Of a DNA stretch of 26,757 bases, positions 6,961 through 15,550 are shown in pieces. The DNA is from Candidatus Aerophobota bacterium (GTDB taxonomy: Bacteria; Aerophobota; Aerophobia; Aerophobales; AE-B3A), in assembly GCA_030672445.1 (NCBI GenBank), contig DAOVGK010000007.1:1-26757 (forward strand). The letters are read 5' to 3'. Both the position numbers and the translations under genes were made by a program. Numbering within the stretch: position 1 is the stretch's first letter; the number at the start of each line of letters is the position of its first letter. The notes below the pieces were generated by a model. The model was given only the letters and a program-made list of their open reading frames with translations, did not search any database and was not told the DNA's origin.

Positions 6961-8238
6961 ATGAGACAAAAGGAACGTGTGGTGGTTATTTTACTGTTGG
7001 TTTGCGTATCGTTGTTTTTTTCACTATCTGCTGTTTCCCTGGCAAAAACTAAGGTTGTCACATGGGGAACATGGGATCCAAGTATTGATGAGCCTGGCTC
7101 AAAATATGTGAGACAGATGCTGGCCGATTTTGAAAGCACCCACCCTGACATAAAAATTGAATATGTAGCTCTTTCTCATGAAGTTATAGAGAGGAATTTT
7201 GCTATCGCTTCCCAAGCAGAGAATCCGCCCGATGTTGTTCACCTCCGACGTCACTTGCTCGCTACTCATGTAAATTTAGATTCTCTCGCTACTCTGAACG
7301 ATTACTATGAACGCAAATGGGATAATCGTCCCCAAATCTTTCCCAACTTTATGGCCGACTGTACCTTTGATAACCAAATAATGGGCATTCCATACTTTAC
7401 TGATACGGTACTGTTCTACTACAGGAAGGACTGGCACGATGAATTAGGTCTAGAAGTGCCGCACACGTGGGGAGAACTCACCGCTAACGCAATACCTTTG
7501 ACAAGGAAAGTTGACGGCAAAAAAGTTTGGGGTTTTGGGACAATTACTTCAAAAACCCTGGTAACTCCTGAGAGATGGTTTTATTTTCTTCTACCCTGTG
7601 GGGGAAAACCGATAACCCCTCCAGTCAACGGTAAGGCAACCTACCACCTTGATGCTGGTGTGAAAGCGTTGCAATTCCATGTTGATCTGGCAAATAAGTA
7701 TAAGGTGATGCCTCCAGGTGTGGAAACCTCCATGGATGACCTTTTCCTGGGTTTTTCGGGTGGCGTCTACGCCCAGGCTCCTATGGGAACTTGGCAAATG
7801 TCTAAATTGATGATGATCCCCGAGATTTGGAGTAAGGTAGGTATTACTAGGATTCCGATTCCTCAAGGCGGGAAGGATAAGATATATGCTGGTGGTTGGG
7901 TCTGGGCAATATCCAAGCAGTGCACATCAAAAGACGCAGCATGGGAGGTTATCGAGTGCTTTGCCGGAACGAAAGGTCAAGTCGTGCTTGGAAAAGCCAC
8001 GCAAGGTGGGAATTACCCTATCGGTTACCCCGCTTTGGATGACCCTTTCTTTAAGAAAGGATATATGCCTCTGATTAGTGATTACATTAAAGAAGCAGCC
8101 GCATCGTTTCCTCAGCATGCCCATTACAAGGAGCTGTTAGATGGATTAAATAATGCGATCCAGATGGCAATTATGGGTATCAAGACTCCAGAAGAGGCTC
8201 TGATTGAAGCTGCAGAGGCATTCAACAGTACATATTAG
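6961..8238 (+). CDS. ABC sugar transporter extracellular solute-binding protein (first system)
   Basis: The ATG at 6961 is preceded by AAGGAGGA at 6945-6952 with 8-nt spacing. Longer in-frame starts (TTG at 6895) lack a site and would bury the signal peptide, so the 425-residue form is chosen. The N-terminus MRQKER, then a leucine/valine-rich core ending SLAK, is an export signal. The mature part has the family 1 binding-protein layout: a VVTWGTWDPS strand, GIPYFTDTVLFYYRKDW, and the APMGTWQMSKL and GGWVWAISKQC segments. It should bind an oligosaccharide outside the membrane and deliver it to the two permeases encoded downstream. It follows the lacI-family gene and is the first structural gene of that unit. 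Confidence 0.93.
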   Translation: MRQKERVVVILLLVCVSLFFSLSAVSLAKTKVVTWGTWDPSIDEPGSKYVRQMLADFESTHPDIKIEYVALSHEVIERNFAIASQAENPPDVVHLRRHLLATHVNLDSLATLNDYYERKWDNRPQIFPNFMADCTFDNQIMGIPYFTDTVLFYYRKDWHDELGLEVPHTWGELTANAIPLTRKVDGKKVWGFGTITSKTLVTPERWFYFLLPCGGKPITPPVNGKATYHLDAGVKALQFHVDLANKYKVMPPGVETSMDDLFLGFSGGVYAQAPMGTWQMSKLMMIPEIWSKVGITRIPIPQGGKDKIYAGGWVWAISKQCTSKDAAWEVIECFAGTKGQVVLGKATQGGNYPIGYPALDDPFFKKGYMPLISDYIKEAAASFPQHAHYKELLDGLNNAIQMAIMGIKTPEEALIEAAEAFNSTY

Positions 8239-8255
8239 TAACACCTGAGAGGTAC

Positions 8256-8288
8256 TTAGGTGGGGTTCAATGAATGAGCCCCACCTAA
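8256..8288 (+). terminator. Strong hairpin after the binding-protein gene (partial terminator or mRNA-stabilising element)
   Basis: Arms TTAGGTGGGGTTCA (8256-8269) and TGAGCCCCACCTAA (8275-8288) pair over 14 positions with one wobble and a 5-nt loop. Only scattered T residues follow, so it is probably not a full terminator. Placed between a binding protein and its permeases, it could protect the upstream message and lower permease expression, as known for malE-malF. Confidence 0.65.
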
Positions 8289-8533
8289 CTGTTATTCCAT
8301 GGATTAGTATGTACTGAGAATTGACAAGGAAGAGAGGAAGAAGTGGATTTGTTAAACTATTATTGCACCCAGTTTCGGAGGATCACTTGTATGTTTCGGA
8401 AAAAGCCTACCAGTCCCAAAGTCATTAATCATCAGTGGAGACCACTGTAGCTTTATGTCTAAGTTTTGGTGTTGTAATGGTACGACTATAGGGTAGTTAT
8501 CATAATAAACGATATTTATTAAAAGCACAATAA
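8289..8533. other. Non-coding gap inside the first transporter operon
   Basis: No supported reading frame. It holds a short perfect hairpin (CAGTGG at 8432-8437, CCACTG at 8441-8446) and an isolated TTGACA at 8321 without a matching -10 box. Confidence 0.5.
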
Positions 8534-9442
8534 ATGTACACCAAAATTAACGGTCCTAAGGAAAATGACGCCTCTAAGCGAAATAGCACCTGGACTGCTA
8601 TTAAAAAGAATAAAAATGCTTACTTCCTACTTTTACCCGCTCTATTGCTGATAGTTCTTGTCTTAACCTATCCTATTGTATATAGCTTTTATTTGAGCAC
8701 GGATTCCCTTACAAGCTTGAAACCCTTTACTCAAACTATTCGAAATCCCATGCTTGTTCAAAGTTTAGGTAAAAGTGGGATTTTTGTTGCTGGGACAATA
8801 TTCTTGCATCTTTTGATTGGGCTAATATTGGCACTTCTTATTAATACCAAAGTACCAGCCAAGGGACTTTTTCAAGTCATAATTCTGCTGCCATGGGTTT
8901 TGAATGATGTTACGGCCTCAATTCTCTGGAAATGGATGTGCAACCCACAGGTAGGATTTTTAAATATTACTCTGCAAAAATTGGGTCTTCCACAGTACAG
9001 TTGGTTGTCAGACCCGACTCTGGCAATGTTAATTGTTATTATCGCAAATACATGGAAAGGAGTAGCATTTGCATTCATATTTATCCTCGCTGGTTTAAGA
9101 AGCATTCCTCAACCCTTGTATGAAAGTGCCAGAATAGATGGAGCATCTGGTTGGCAAATGTTAATAAAAATTACTTTGCCTTTGATAACCCCTATTCTTC
9201 TAATACTAACTATTATATTTAGTATTGGAACTTTTAATCTTATTAATATTATTCTAATCATGACGGGGGGTGGACCTTTCAATTCCACAAATGTTGTAGC
9301 ACTATACATGTATAAGACCGCCTTTGAATTCTTGAATTTCAGTTCTGGGGCATGCATAGCTATTTTTCTCCTCATCGTCAACTTGCTCTTGACAGTGGTA
9401 TATTTTCACGCTCTTAAAAAGTCAGCAAGTATTTATCAATAA
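8534..9442 (+). CDS. ABC sugar transporter permease, MalF-like (first system)
   Basis: 302 residues with six predicted membrane helices; the first is at about 31-53. The ABC-permease cytoplasmic loop that contacts the ATPase is visible as ESARIDGASGWQMLIKITLP at about 197-216; this is the EAA loop, with Ser in place of the first Ala. The TGGGPFNST motif near residue 250 is typical of CUT1 permeases of this type. No clear ribosome site precedes the ATG, and no better start is available. It should form a heterodimer with the permease encoded about 290 nt downstream. The gap to the next gene is unusually long for such a pair. Confidence 0.92.
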   Translation: MYTKINGPKENDASKRNSTWTAIKKNKNAYFLLLPALLLIVLVLTYPIVYSFYLSTDSLTSLKPFTQTIRNPMLVQSLGKSGIFVAGTIFLHLLIGLILALLINTKVPAKGLFQVIILLPWVLNDVTASILWKWMCNPQVGFLNITLQKLGLPQYSWLSDPTLAMLIVIIANTWKGVAFAFIFILAGLRSIPQPLYESARIDGASGWQMLIKITLPLITPILLILTIIFSIGTFNLINIILIMTGGGPFNSTNVVALYMYKTAFEFLNFSSGACIAIFLLIVNLLLTVVYFHALKKSASIYQ

Positions 9443-9733
9443 GAGAAGCGGATAGAATGATACTGTTCACTTTCCTTGAAAGACAGGAAATCATGATTAA
9501 AAGAGCTGTTAGTATTTTACAATATGCCAGAGAAATAATTCTTATGTCCTTAACTTAGAGGCCAGGCTGTCAAAAAGTGCGAAGTTATTAAAAGGTCCAA
9601 TTAGGGGAAAGTCAATAGTGTCATACCATGAATAGATAGGAATTCATCTTCAACTTAATTCTGGACTCAGTGGTATGTATCCCAGACCATGCAGAGCTCG
9701 AACGTATTCGTCTCGTACTAAAGAGGTAAGCAT
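9443..9733. other. Non-coding gap between the two permease genes, with inverted repeats
   Basis: No supported gene. CATACCA (9622-9628) and TGGTATG (9671-9677) form the outer arms of an inverted repeat, with TGAAT (9629-9633) and ATTCA (9642-9646) nested inside. A ribosome site GAGGT (9723-9727) at the end serves the next gene. Confidence 0.45.
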
Positions 9734-10567
9734 ATGGCAAAAAAAGACTGCTTGCAAAATCTTGTTCTTGTTACCCTTCTGGTAATAGTAGTATTAACTA
9801 TACTCATTCCAATTCTATGGGCAGTGTCAACATCTTTCAAGGCCCCCGATGAGATTATGCGTTCTGCAGATAAACTCATTCCCAAGAAATTTACATTAGA
9901 GAATTATAAAGTTGTGTGGAGAGCAACACTCATGCCCAAATATGTAAAGAATAGTTTAATAATTGTGAGTACTGGAGCAGTCCTCACAACAGCATTAGCT
10001 ACGTTTGCAGCATTTTCATTTTCGAGATACAATTTCCCGGGTAAGAATTTTCTATTCATACTTTTCTTGACTTTTGTTATGATTCCTTTTTTGATTTGTC
10101 TGGTTGGGCAGTATGTAATTCTAAGCAGACTTAAGTTCCTTAACTCCTATATCCCTCTAATATTAATATATAGCGCATTACAGCTTCCCTTCAGCTTATG
10201 GCTTGTAAAAAATGCGTTTGATCAAATACCAAAGGAACTAGATGAGGCCGCAATGATAGATGGAAGTTCAAATCTAAACATATTTTTTAGTATTGTGTTA
10301 CCTCTGTCGAGATCAAACTTGGCGGGTATCCTACTATATAACTTCTTATTTATGTGGAATGAATTCATTATAGCGCTAACTCTAATCTCCTCAAGTACTA
10401 AGAGAACAGTTACCACAGGTATCTATAATTTTATTGGTATGTATGGGATGAACTACGGTCCGCTGATAGCAGCGGCAATTATTGCTGCGCTTCCCACGAT
10501 CATTCTCATACTCTTCTTGCAGAAACAATTCATAACTGGTTTGACTGAAGGAGCTCTCAAAGGGTAA
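9734..10567 (+). CDS. ABC sugar transporter permease, MalG-like (first system)
   Basis: 277 residues starting at an ATG with GAGGT six nt upstream. The first membrane helix is at about 9-31, followed by the VSTSFKAPDEI segment characteristic of MalG-type CUT1 subunits. The EAA loop EAAMIDGSSNLNIFFSIVLP lies near 171-190. The protein ends in GLTEGALKG, the usual end of this family. It pairs with the MalF-like permease to form the membrane channel. No ATP-binding subunit follows, so energy must come from an ATPase encoded elsewhere. Confidence 0.93.
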   Translation: MAKKDCLQNLVLVTLLVIVVLTILIPILWAVSTSFKAPDEIMRSADKLIPKKFTLENYKVVWRATLMPKYVKNSLIIVSTGAVLTTALATFAAFSFSRYNFPGKNFLFILFLTFVMIPFLICLVGQYVILSRLKFLNSYIPLILIYSALQLPFSLWLVKNAFDQIPKELDEAAMIDGSSNLNIFFSIVLPLSRSNLAGILLYNFLFMWNEFIIALTLISSSTKRTVTTGIYNFIGMYGMNYGPLIAAAIIAALPTIILILFLQKQFITGLTEGALKG

Positions 10568-10839
10568 AAAATAGTAGGACCAAATATGGGCTGCTTGGCA
10601 AGCCTAATACTTTGCTCTTTGCGGTTAGGACATTTGATGGTTGTCTCGGTTACCGCAGGTTCAGACCCTGTTCACATATTTGTTCCAGTTTGCTGATTTC
10701 CTTCAGGAAAGCTTAGTCCTATTTTCATATTGAATTTATCTGATTTGCCGGATACATTGACAACTTTAACCTAATTTTGTCCAGTTTTAGGGATTTGCTT
10801 TACTGGAATTCTAACAAAATTTTCACGAAGGAGGTTTAA
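10568..10839. other. Non-coding gap before the GH38-like gene
   Basis: No gene supported. It contains a short stem with arms CCTAAT and GTTAGG (about 10602-10629) without a T tract, and a TTGACA at 10757-10762 without a convincing -10 element. It ends with AAGGAGGT at 10828-10835, the ribosome site of the next gene. Confidence 0.45.
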
Positions 10840-13275
10840 ATGTCATCAAGAAAATGGAAATTTGCTCTTTGCCAGCACCCTATGAACCTGCTTATTGAAC
10901 ATGATAGCGTATGTGCAGAAAGAACGCCTCCCTGGGGAGCACGAAATATCTGGGATTATATATCTCGGATGAGAAGAAACGTGGAAGTACTGGAGAGGTA
11001 TCCTCGGTTTCGCATATCTTATGATATCTCGGCAAAGGAACTCAAAGATCTTGCTCAGAAGGCCCCCAGTTTGGTAAAAAAAATAAAAGAGTTTTTAAAA
11101 CAAGGACGTCTCACGGTAATCAACGGGACTTATTCCCAGCCGCATTTGCAAGTGCTTGGATCAGAGTCATGTCTCCATCAGTTTCAATGTGGTCGAAAGA
11201 TAATAGAGGATATCTTAGACCACAAAGTTACCTGCTACGGGATACAGGAGGCAGGTCTGAATGAACAAGTCCCCCAGATTCTAGCTAGTTTAGAATACAA
11301 AAGCGCTACTGTATCTTTATTCCCTTACGCTATTGCATTTCTAACCGAACATGAGTTAATCAACTATAGAGAGCGCCTTTCTTGCCTGCAAGGAGAAGAA
11401 TCCACCCTGTGGCAGGGACTGGATGGAACCGTAATACCTTTTTACCTTCTAGATGATGTAGATGGATGTGAAGATAAGGATCTTACTTTTGAAGTTCAAA
11501 AGGATCTCTTCCAGGGTCCTATCATAAAAGCAACGTTTCCGGACATGATAGAGGTGGATGAAGAATGGATTGAGAAAAACACAAAGAATGCTGAGTTTGT
11601 ACTGTTAGATGAAGCAATAAAAAAGAGAATAGAAGAAAGACCTCCTAAATCAAAGGCGCGGATTTTCAACTATTGGTCTTATGTGGAAGGGGTAGATGGC
11701 GAACTCCTGGGAAAGGCCAATAGGAAGGCTGTAATGGCAGTTCTTCAAGCACAAAGCATGGGTGCCCTTACCTTTCTTCTTACAGGGAAATCTGTCCCTG
11801 ACTTTCATCCTATATGGGAAAAAATTCTTACTGCCCAACACCACGATGCCTATTGGGTAGGTGGACCCGAACTAAGGAAGAAAAGTATCTACTGGTTATA
11901 TGAAGTGGAAGATGAATGTAAGAAAATTTCTCTTTCTTGTGCTGAGAATCTAGCGAGCAAAATTGATACCTCATTTGCAACGGAAGGGAAATCACTTTTG
12001 GTATGTAACACCTATCCGAAACAAAGGAAGGATATTGTTAAAACTAATCTCCAATTTGCAAAGGGAGAGGCAAGAGGGGTTCAGATTAAGACGTTTAGCG
12101 GGAAAGATGTTCCTTGTCAGCTTTTGAATACGCGGAGATTTGAAGATGGGTCTCTCCACACCGCTGAGCTCTTCTTCATCTCAAACCTCCCTGGTTGGGG
12201 TTATGCCGCTTATGCTCTTCAGTCAGCTACATCCTCTGGAGAGAAGGAAGATCAGGTTGGAGAATACGTATTTCAAAACGAATACTATAAGGCAAGCATA
12301 AGAGCTGATGGAACTTTTAACAGTTTATATCTCAAAGAAGCTGAATCAGAGCTTATAGATACATCCAAGTATCAAGGTAATGAAATAAAGGCTCAGTTTC
12401 CTTCTGGGGATTGGATAAGCACTTCTGGGATGTGCCGAAAAATGAGGGTAAGCGAAGGGCCTGTAGCTAGTGTCCTTACCTGTTTAGGAGATATAGCCGA
12501 CATACGAGTTATCATGCATATTCTCTTGTATAAAGGATTTCCCCGTATTGATTTTAACGTTTGCTTTCAATTTCAGGATACCTACCTTGGAAACTACTGG
12601 AATGACGAGAGCAAATTAAATGTTTATTGGCCGTTAAGTTTTCAAGGAGATATATATCACGATATTGCCTTTGGAGCAGTAAAAGGAAAAGAGAATCGAC
12701 CATTGTTTGCTATAAGGTGGATAGATATAAGTGATAACAAAAAAGGACTGGCTTATTTTAATAGGGGCACGGTCAAACATTGGGTACGTAATAGCACAAT
12801 TGCCAATATACTTGCCTGGGGGACATCGGGAGATGAATTTGGCAACAGAATTATGGGGGAGACCCACTGGAAAAAGCCTATGGATTTAAGTTTAAAGGGA
12901 AAGCAGGTATATGGGTACTCAATATACCCTCACCTTGACACCTGGAAGCAGGCCTCTGTGCCTGAGGCAGCCCAAAGCTTCAACCAGCCTTTGATTTCCT
13001 TTGAGCTGTTTCGAAGAAAAGGAGGGGATCTACCTCCTCAAGCAAGTTTTCTTAAACTATCTAATCCGGGTCTTATTCCTACCTCTATTGGAGTCAGAGA
13101 GAAAAAAATAGTACTTAGAGTCTATGAGACTAACGGAAAGACAATCCCTTTAAACATGAACATTAAGGAAGAAAAACTAAAGTACGAGGAGCTGCGATCC
13201 TTGTCTGGAGAGAAGCTCGAACAGATAGGACCTTTCCAAATTACAGAGGTTAAACTGCTTGTACAACAAGAATAA
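10840..13275 (+). CDS. Divergent GH38-like (alpha-mannosidase superfamily) glycoside hydrolase
   Basis: 811 residues with an AAGGAGGT site 4 nt before the ATG and no signal peptide, so cytoplasmic. The GH38 fold is suggested by the order of landmarks. GRLTVINGTYSQPH (89-102) stands where GH38 has ...GGWVxPDE. YGIQEAGLNEQVPQIL (133-148) stands where the nucleophile segment WxxDxFGxxxxxPQIL lies. TAQHHDAYWVGG (331-342) corresponds to the conserved QHHDAIxGT. A long C-terminal beta-rich part follows (400-811). Odd points: the usual N-terminal HSHxD metal motif is absent, QPH replaces PDE, and the aspartate nucleophile aligns with Gln136 next to Glu137. It is thus a variant clade whose activity on alpha-mannosides is inferred. 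Context (sugar uptake and a fucosidase) supports glycan breakdown. Confidence 0.75.
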   Translation: MSSRKWKFALCQHPMNLLIEHDSVCAERTPPWGARNIWDYISRMRRNVEVLERYPRFRISYDISAKELKDLAQKAPSLVKKIKEFLKQGRLTVINGTYSQPHLQVLGSESCLHQFQCGRKIIEDILDHKVTCYGIQEAGLNEQVPQILASLEYKSATVSLFPYAIAFLTEHELINYRERLSCLQGEESTLWQGLDGTVIPFYLLDDVDGCEDKDLTFEVQKDLFQGPIIKATFPDMIEVDEEWIEKNTKNAEFVLLDEAIKKRIEERPPKSKARIFNYWSYVEGVDGELLGKANRKAVMAVLQAQSMGALTFLLTGKSVPDFHPIWEKILTAQHHDAYWVGGPELRKKSIYWLYEVEDECKKISLSCAENLASKIDTSFATEGKSLLVCNTYPKQRKDIVKTNLQFAKGEARGVQIKTFSGKDVPCQLLNTRRFEDGSLHTAELFFISNLPGWGYAAYALQSATSSGEKEDQVGEYVFQNEYYKASIRADGTFNSLYLKEAESELIDTSKYQGNEIKAQFPSGDWISTSGMCRKMRVSEGPVASVLTCLGDIADIRVIMHILLYKGFPRIDFNVCFQFQDTYLGNYWNDESKLNVYWPLSFQGDIYHDIAFGAVKGKENRPLFAIRWIDISDNKKGLAYFNRGTVKHWVRNSTIANILAWGTSGDEFGNRIMGETHWKKPMDLSLKGKQVYGYSIYPHLDTWKQASVPEAAQSFNQPLISFELFRRKGGDLPPQASFLKLSNPGLIPTSIGVREKKIVLRVYETNGKTIPLNMNIKEEKLKYEELRSLSGEKLEQIGPFQITEVKLLVQQE

Positions 13276-13287
13276 TTGCTAATCTTG

Positions 13288-13551
13288 TTAGGGGGTAGCG
13301 GCGAAGTCAGTTGCGAGGGATCTTACGAAGCTAAAGTCAATGAGGGTCCAGATGAGGCGTGGCAAACCTCCTTGAATACTTCCTTTCTCAACGTGGATCT
13401 TTCTCCTTCGGTACTGATAGAAGGAGAGAAGCCTTTCTCTTGATTTGGGGAACTTCTTTTGATGGGGCAAGCTAATCTGAAGATTGATCTTGGTAAACTT
13501 TCGGGTGGTCTCTCTTAAGGAGAAATCAGCAATTTTTCTTTTGCAATTCAA
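13288..13551 (-). pseudogene. Truncated transposase N-terminal fragment
   Basis: An 87-codon minus-strand frame starting at a TTG, preceded by AAAGGAGG at 6-nt spacing. The sequence LPRLIWTLIDFSFVRSLATDF resembles the N-terminal region of IS1182/IS5-like transposases. Those continue for several hundred residues, but this one stops after DFAATP, 13 bases from the end of the GH38-like gene. The rest of the element is missing. The family is recalled from pattern only, and terminal repeats were not identified. Confidence 0.45.
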
Positions 13552-13685
13552 AACATTCCTCCTTTGGTGCTAAGATGGCCTCCGATATGGGTTTTAGATG
13601 CCATTATACACATTAAAGGAGGAAACACAAGTTAAACTCAGGTTTTAAAGGGTTAGTAGAAACGTAAATACTCAGTAAAGGGCTG

Positions 13686-13714
13686 CCTCAAAATCCACTG
13701 GATCCATGACGATA
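13686..13714 (+). repeat. Fragment of a second fucosidase 3' end (direct repeat of 14984-15011)
   Basis: These 29 bases match 28 bases near the 3' end of the adjacent fucosidase gene with one substitution and one inserted base. Read in the matching frame, the region gives GLPQNPLDP and then a stop, against GLPQNPPDPYD in the intact gene. It is best explained as the residue of a duplicated or displaced fucosidase gene. It precedes the intact gene by about 60 nt. Confidence 0.65.
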
Positions 13715-13771
13715 ATAACGAAGTAAAAAAAGCAAAGGCTATCCAAACCAAAAGACTGGAGCATAAAAAAG

Positions 13772-15076
13772 GTGCGTTTTAAGAGTACCGAGAGAAGAGA
13801 GCACGAGGAGAGGATGAAGTGGTGGAATGAAGCCCGATTTGGTATGTTCATCCACTGGGGCCTTTACTCCGTCTTAGGTCGAGATTGCTGGGTAATGTAC
13901 CGAGAGCGCATCCCAAAAGAGGAGTATGCGCAGCTGGCAAAAGAGTTTCACCCTCCTAAAGAGTTTAACGTTGAGAGCTGGGTGAAATTAGCCAAAGAAG
14001 CTGGCATGAAATACATGGTTCTAACTACTAGACATCATGATGGTTTCTGCCTCTTTGATTCTAAAGTTAGTGATTTTTCTTCTGTGAAGACTGCTGCAAA
14101 AAGAGATTTTTTCGCTGAATACGTCAGGGCCTGTCGCAAATTTGGTATGAGAGTAGGCTTTTATTACTCACTTTTGGACTGGAGGTTTCCAGGCTACTTC
14201 CGAGGTCCAGAAAAAGATCCGCAAGGTTTTAATGAGATGGTCGAGCAAGCCCATGCTCAGGTAAAAGAGCTATTAAGTAATTACGGAAAGATCGACTACC
14301 TCTTTTATGATGGTGAATGGATTCCAAGTATTGCATTTACCAGGACACTAATAGAGCAGGGAGAATCCCCTACAGCTGCCAAATACTGGCGCTCCAAGCA
14401 GCTCAACAGAATGGTTCGAGAACTTCAACCTCAGATCATCATTAACAATCGCTCCGGTCTAGATGAAGATGTTGATACCCCCGAGCGGTACGTTGTCCCT
14501 TCAAAAGAAGGAAGGGCGTGGGAGTCGAATATGACCACTGGGGACGGATGGGGTTATCTGGAATATGAACCCAAAATAAAATCAGTGCACCTACTCATCG
14601 AGCATTTGGTAACCTGCGCCGGAAACGGTGGAAATTTTTTGCTTAACGTGGGTCCCAAACCAGATGGCACTATTCAGGAAGAATTTACGGTTCGCCTGCG
14701 GGAGATTGGTGAATGGATGAAAAAGAATGGTGAATCAATTTATGGCTCGGAAAGAGTTCCTTCCGGGTTTGGTGTCGGAGCGTTAGGTGCATGGTGGACA
14801 CCGCTGGGTTCGGTGACCGCCAAGGGAAATGTTGCTTACATTCACATTTTACGTTGGCCTAGTAGCGAAAGTGCTACTCTCACAGGCATAAAAAACAGAG
14901 TCTTAGGAGCCAGAATTCTGGCAACGGGAGAAAAGGTAGCATTTGAAGAAACCAACAACGGAAAGCTTTTCCTGAAAGGACTTCCTCAAAATCCACCGGA
15001 TCCATACGATACTGTTATCGCTTTAGAACTCGATGGAAAACCAGAACCGTTTGATTATAGTGGAATCCCTCTCTGA
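13772..15076 (+). CDS. GH29 alpha-L-fucosidase
   Basis: 434 residues, no signal peptide, so probably cytoplasmic. The family signature is complete: MKWWNEARFGMFIHWGLYS near the N-terminus, TTRHHDGFCLFDS (85-97) lining the active site, and KIDYLFYDGEW (173-183) with Asp180 as the expected nucleophile. AGNGGNFLLNVGPKPDG is the typical end of the barrel, and a small beta domain follows. The GTG at 13772 has a GGAG at 13758-13761; an ATG at 13814 has a purine-rich site too close to it and would trim the conserved start, so GTG is preferred. It should remove terminal fucose from imported glycans. A copy of part of its 3' end lies just upstream. Confidence 0.93.
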   Translation: MRFKSTERREHEERMKWWNEARFGMFIHWGLYSVLGRDCWVMYRERIPKEEYAQLAKEFHPPKEFNVESWVKLAKEAGMKYMVLTTRHHDGFCLFDSKVSDFSSVKTAAKRDFFAEYVRACRKFGMRVGFYYSLLDWRFPGYFRGPEKDPQGFNEMVEQAHAQVKELLSNYGKIDYLFYDGEWIPSIAFTRTLIEQGESPTAAKYWRSKQLNRMVRELQPQIIINNRSGLDEDVDTPERYVVPSKEGRAWESNMTTGDGWGYLEYEPKIKSVHLLIEHLVTCAGNGGNFLLNVGPKPDGTIQEEFTVRLREIGEWMKKNGESIYGSERVPSGFGVGALGAWWTPLGSVTAKGNVAYIHILRWPSSESATLTGIKNRVLGARILATGEKVAFEETNNGKLFLKGLPQNPPDPYDTVIALELDGKPEPFDYSGIPL

Positions 15077-15116
15077 CATGTGTGGGTAGGAGCTGAGTGT
15101 TGGAGGAAGGTAACCA

Positions 15117-15168
15117 GAGAAATATTTCTCGAAACTTACTCGGGTTGTTGCAAGAACTCGATGAGAAA
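15117..15168. other. Palindrome and compound stem downstream of the fucosidase gene
   Basis: GAGAAATATTTCTC (15117-15130) is a perfect 14-bp palindrome. Its right half can alternatively form an outer stem with GAGAAA (15163-15168), around an inner stem of CGGGTT (15141-15146) and AACTCG (15155-15160). No T tract follows. It could be an operator or an RNA end structure. Confidence 0.4.
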
Positions 15169-15238
15169 AGAGACATTCATGAAGATGCGGAGTTTTAGCT
15201 ACCATACGCCCGTTAAAATTTTCTTCTTGAAAAAAGGC

Positions 15239-15266
15239 TTGCCATTTAAATTTAATATACTATAAT
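15239..15266 (+). promoter_or_regulatory. Promoter TTGCCA-N16-TATAAT for the ribbon-helix-helix gene
   Basis: TTGCCA at 15239-15244 and a perfect TATAAT at 15261-15266 are separated by 16 nt, as at the other two strong promoters in the window. Start of transcription near 15273 leaves a leader of under 20 nt before the GTG at 15291. Confidence 0.65.
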
Positions 15267-15290
15267 AACTTAAAAATTAAAGGAAAGTTT

Positions 15291-15449
15291 GTGAAGTTTA
15301 AAACCTTTAGTATTGAAGAGGAGAAGTTAGAGGTACTAAAAAAGCTATCAAAAGAGACAGGTCTCTCTCAAAGTTTGTTAATCAGAATGGCCATAGATGA
15401 TCTACTGAAGGACAAAGAGAAGCTAAAGAAAAAATTGTTTCCTCTTTAG
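15291..15449 (+). CDS. Small ribbon-helix-helix (CopG/Arc-like) DNA-binding protein
   Basis: A 52-residue frame starting at a GTG with AAAGGAAAG just upstream. The sequence MKFKTFSIEEEKLEVLKKLS followed by KETGLSQSLLIRMAIDDLL has the classic ribbon-helix-helix pattern: a short basic beta strand at the start, a helix, a GLSQSxL turn and a second helix. A lysine-rich tail ends the protein. It has its own promoter and a terminator about 100 nt downstream, so it is a monocistronic unit set between the two transporter blocks. Such proteins act as dimers on palindromic operators, often as antitoxins or local regulators. No toxin-like partner frame is visible next to it, so a regulator role is inferred. 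Confidence 0.8.
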   Translation: MKFKTFSIEEEKLEVLKKLSKETGLSQSLLIRMAIDDLLKDKEKLKKKLFPL

Positions 15450-15550
15450 GGGGAATGTAAGGGTGGAAAGAGTCTCCAACTCTCTCTGTCTGAGGATATT
15501 TTTAGCTCTTTCTTTTTTAAAAAAGATAGCTTTTAAGGTAAATTCTAAAG

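Noticed and set aside
9564..9578. AGGCTGTCAAAAAGT, similar to ends of several IS families
   Set aside because: No partner repeat, target duplication or transposase nearby; a short match of this kind is not enough.
13680..13694. GGGCTGCCTCAAAA read as an IS terminal repeat for the truncated transposase
   Set aside because: The match to the fucosidase 3' end extends much further (to 13714) and explains the sequence better; no matching opposite end was found.
15080..15265. 61-codon plus-strand frame after the fucosidase gene
   Set aside because: It overlaps the palindrome and the promoter of the next gene; no ribosome site; low-complexity translation.
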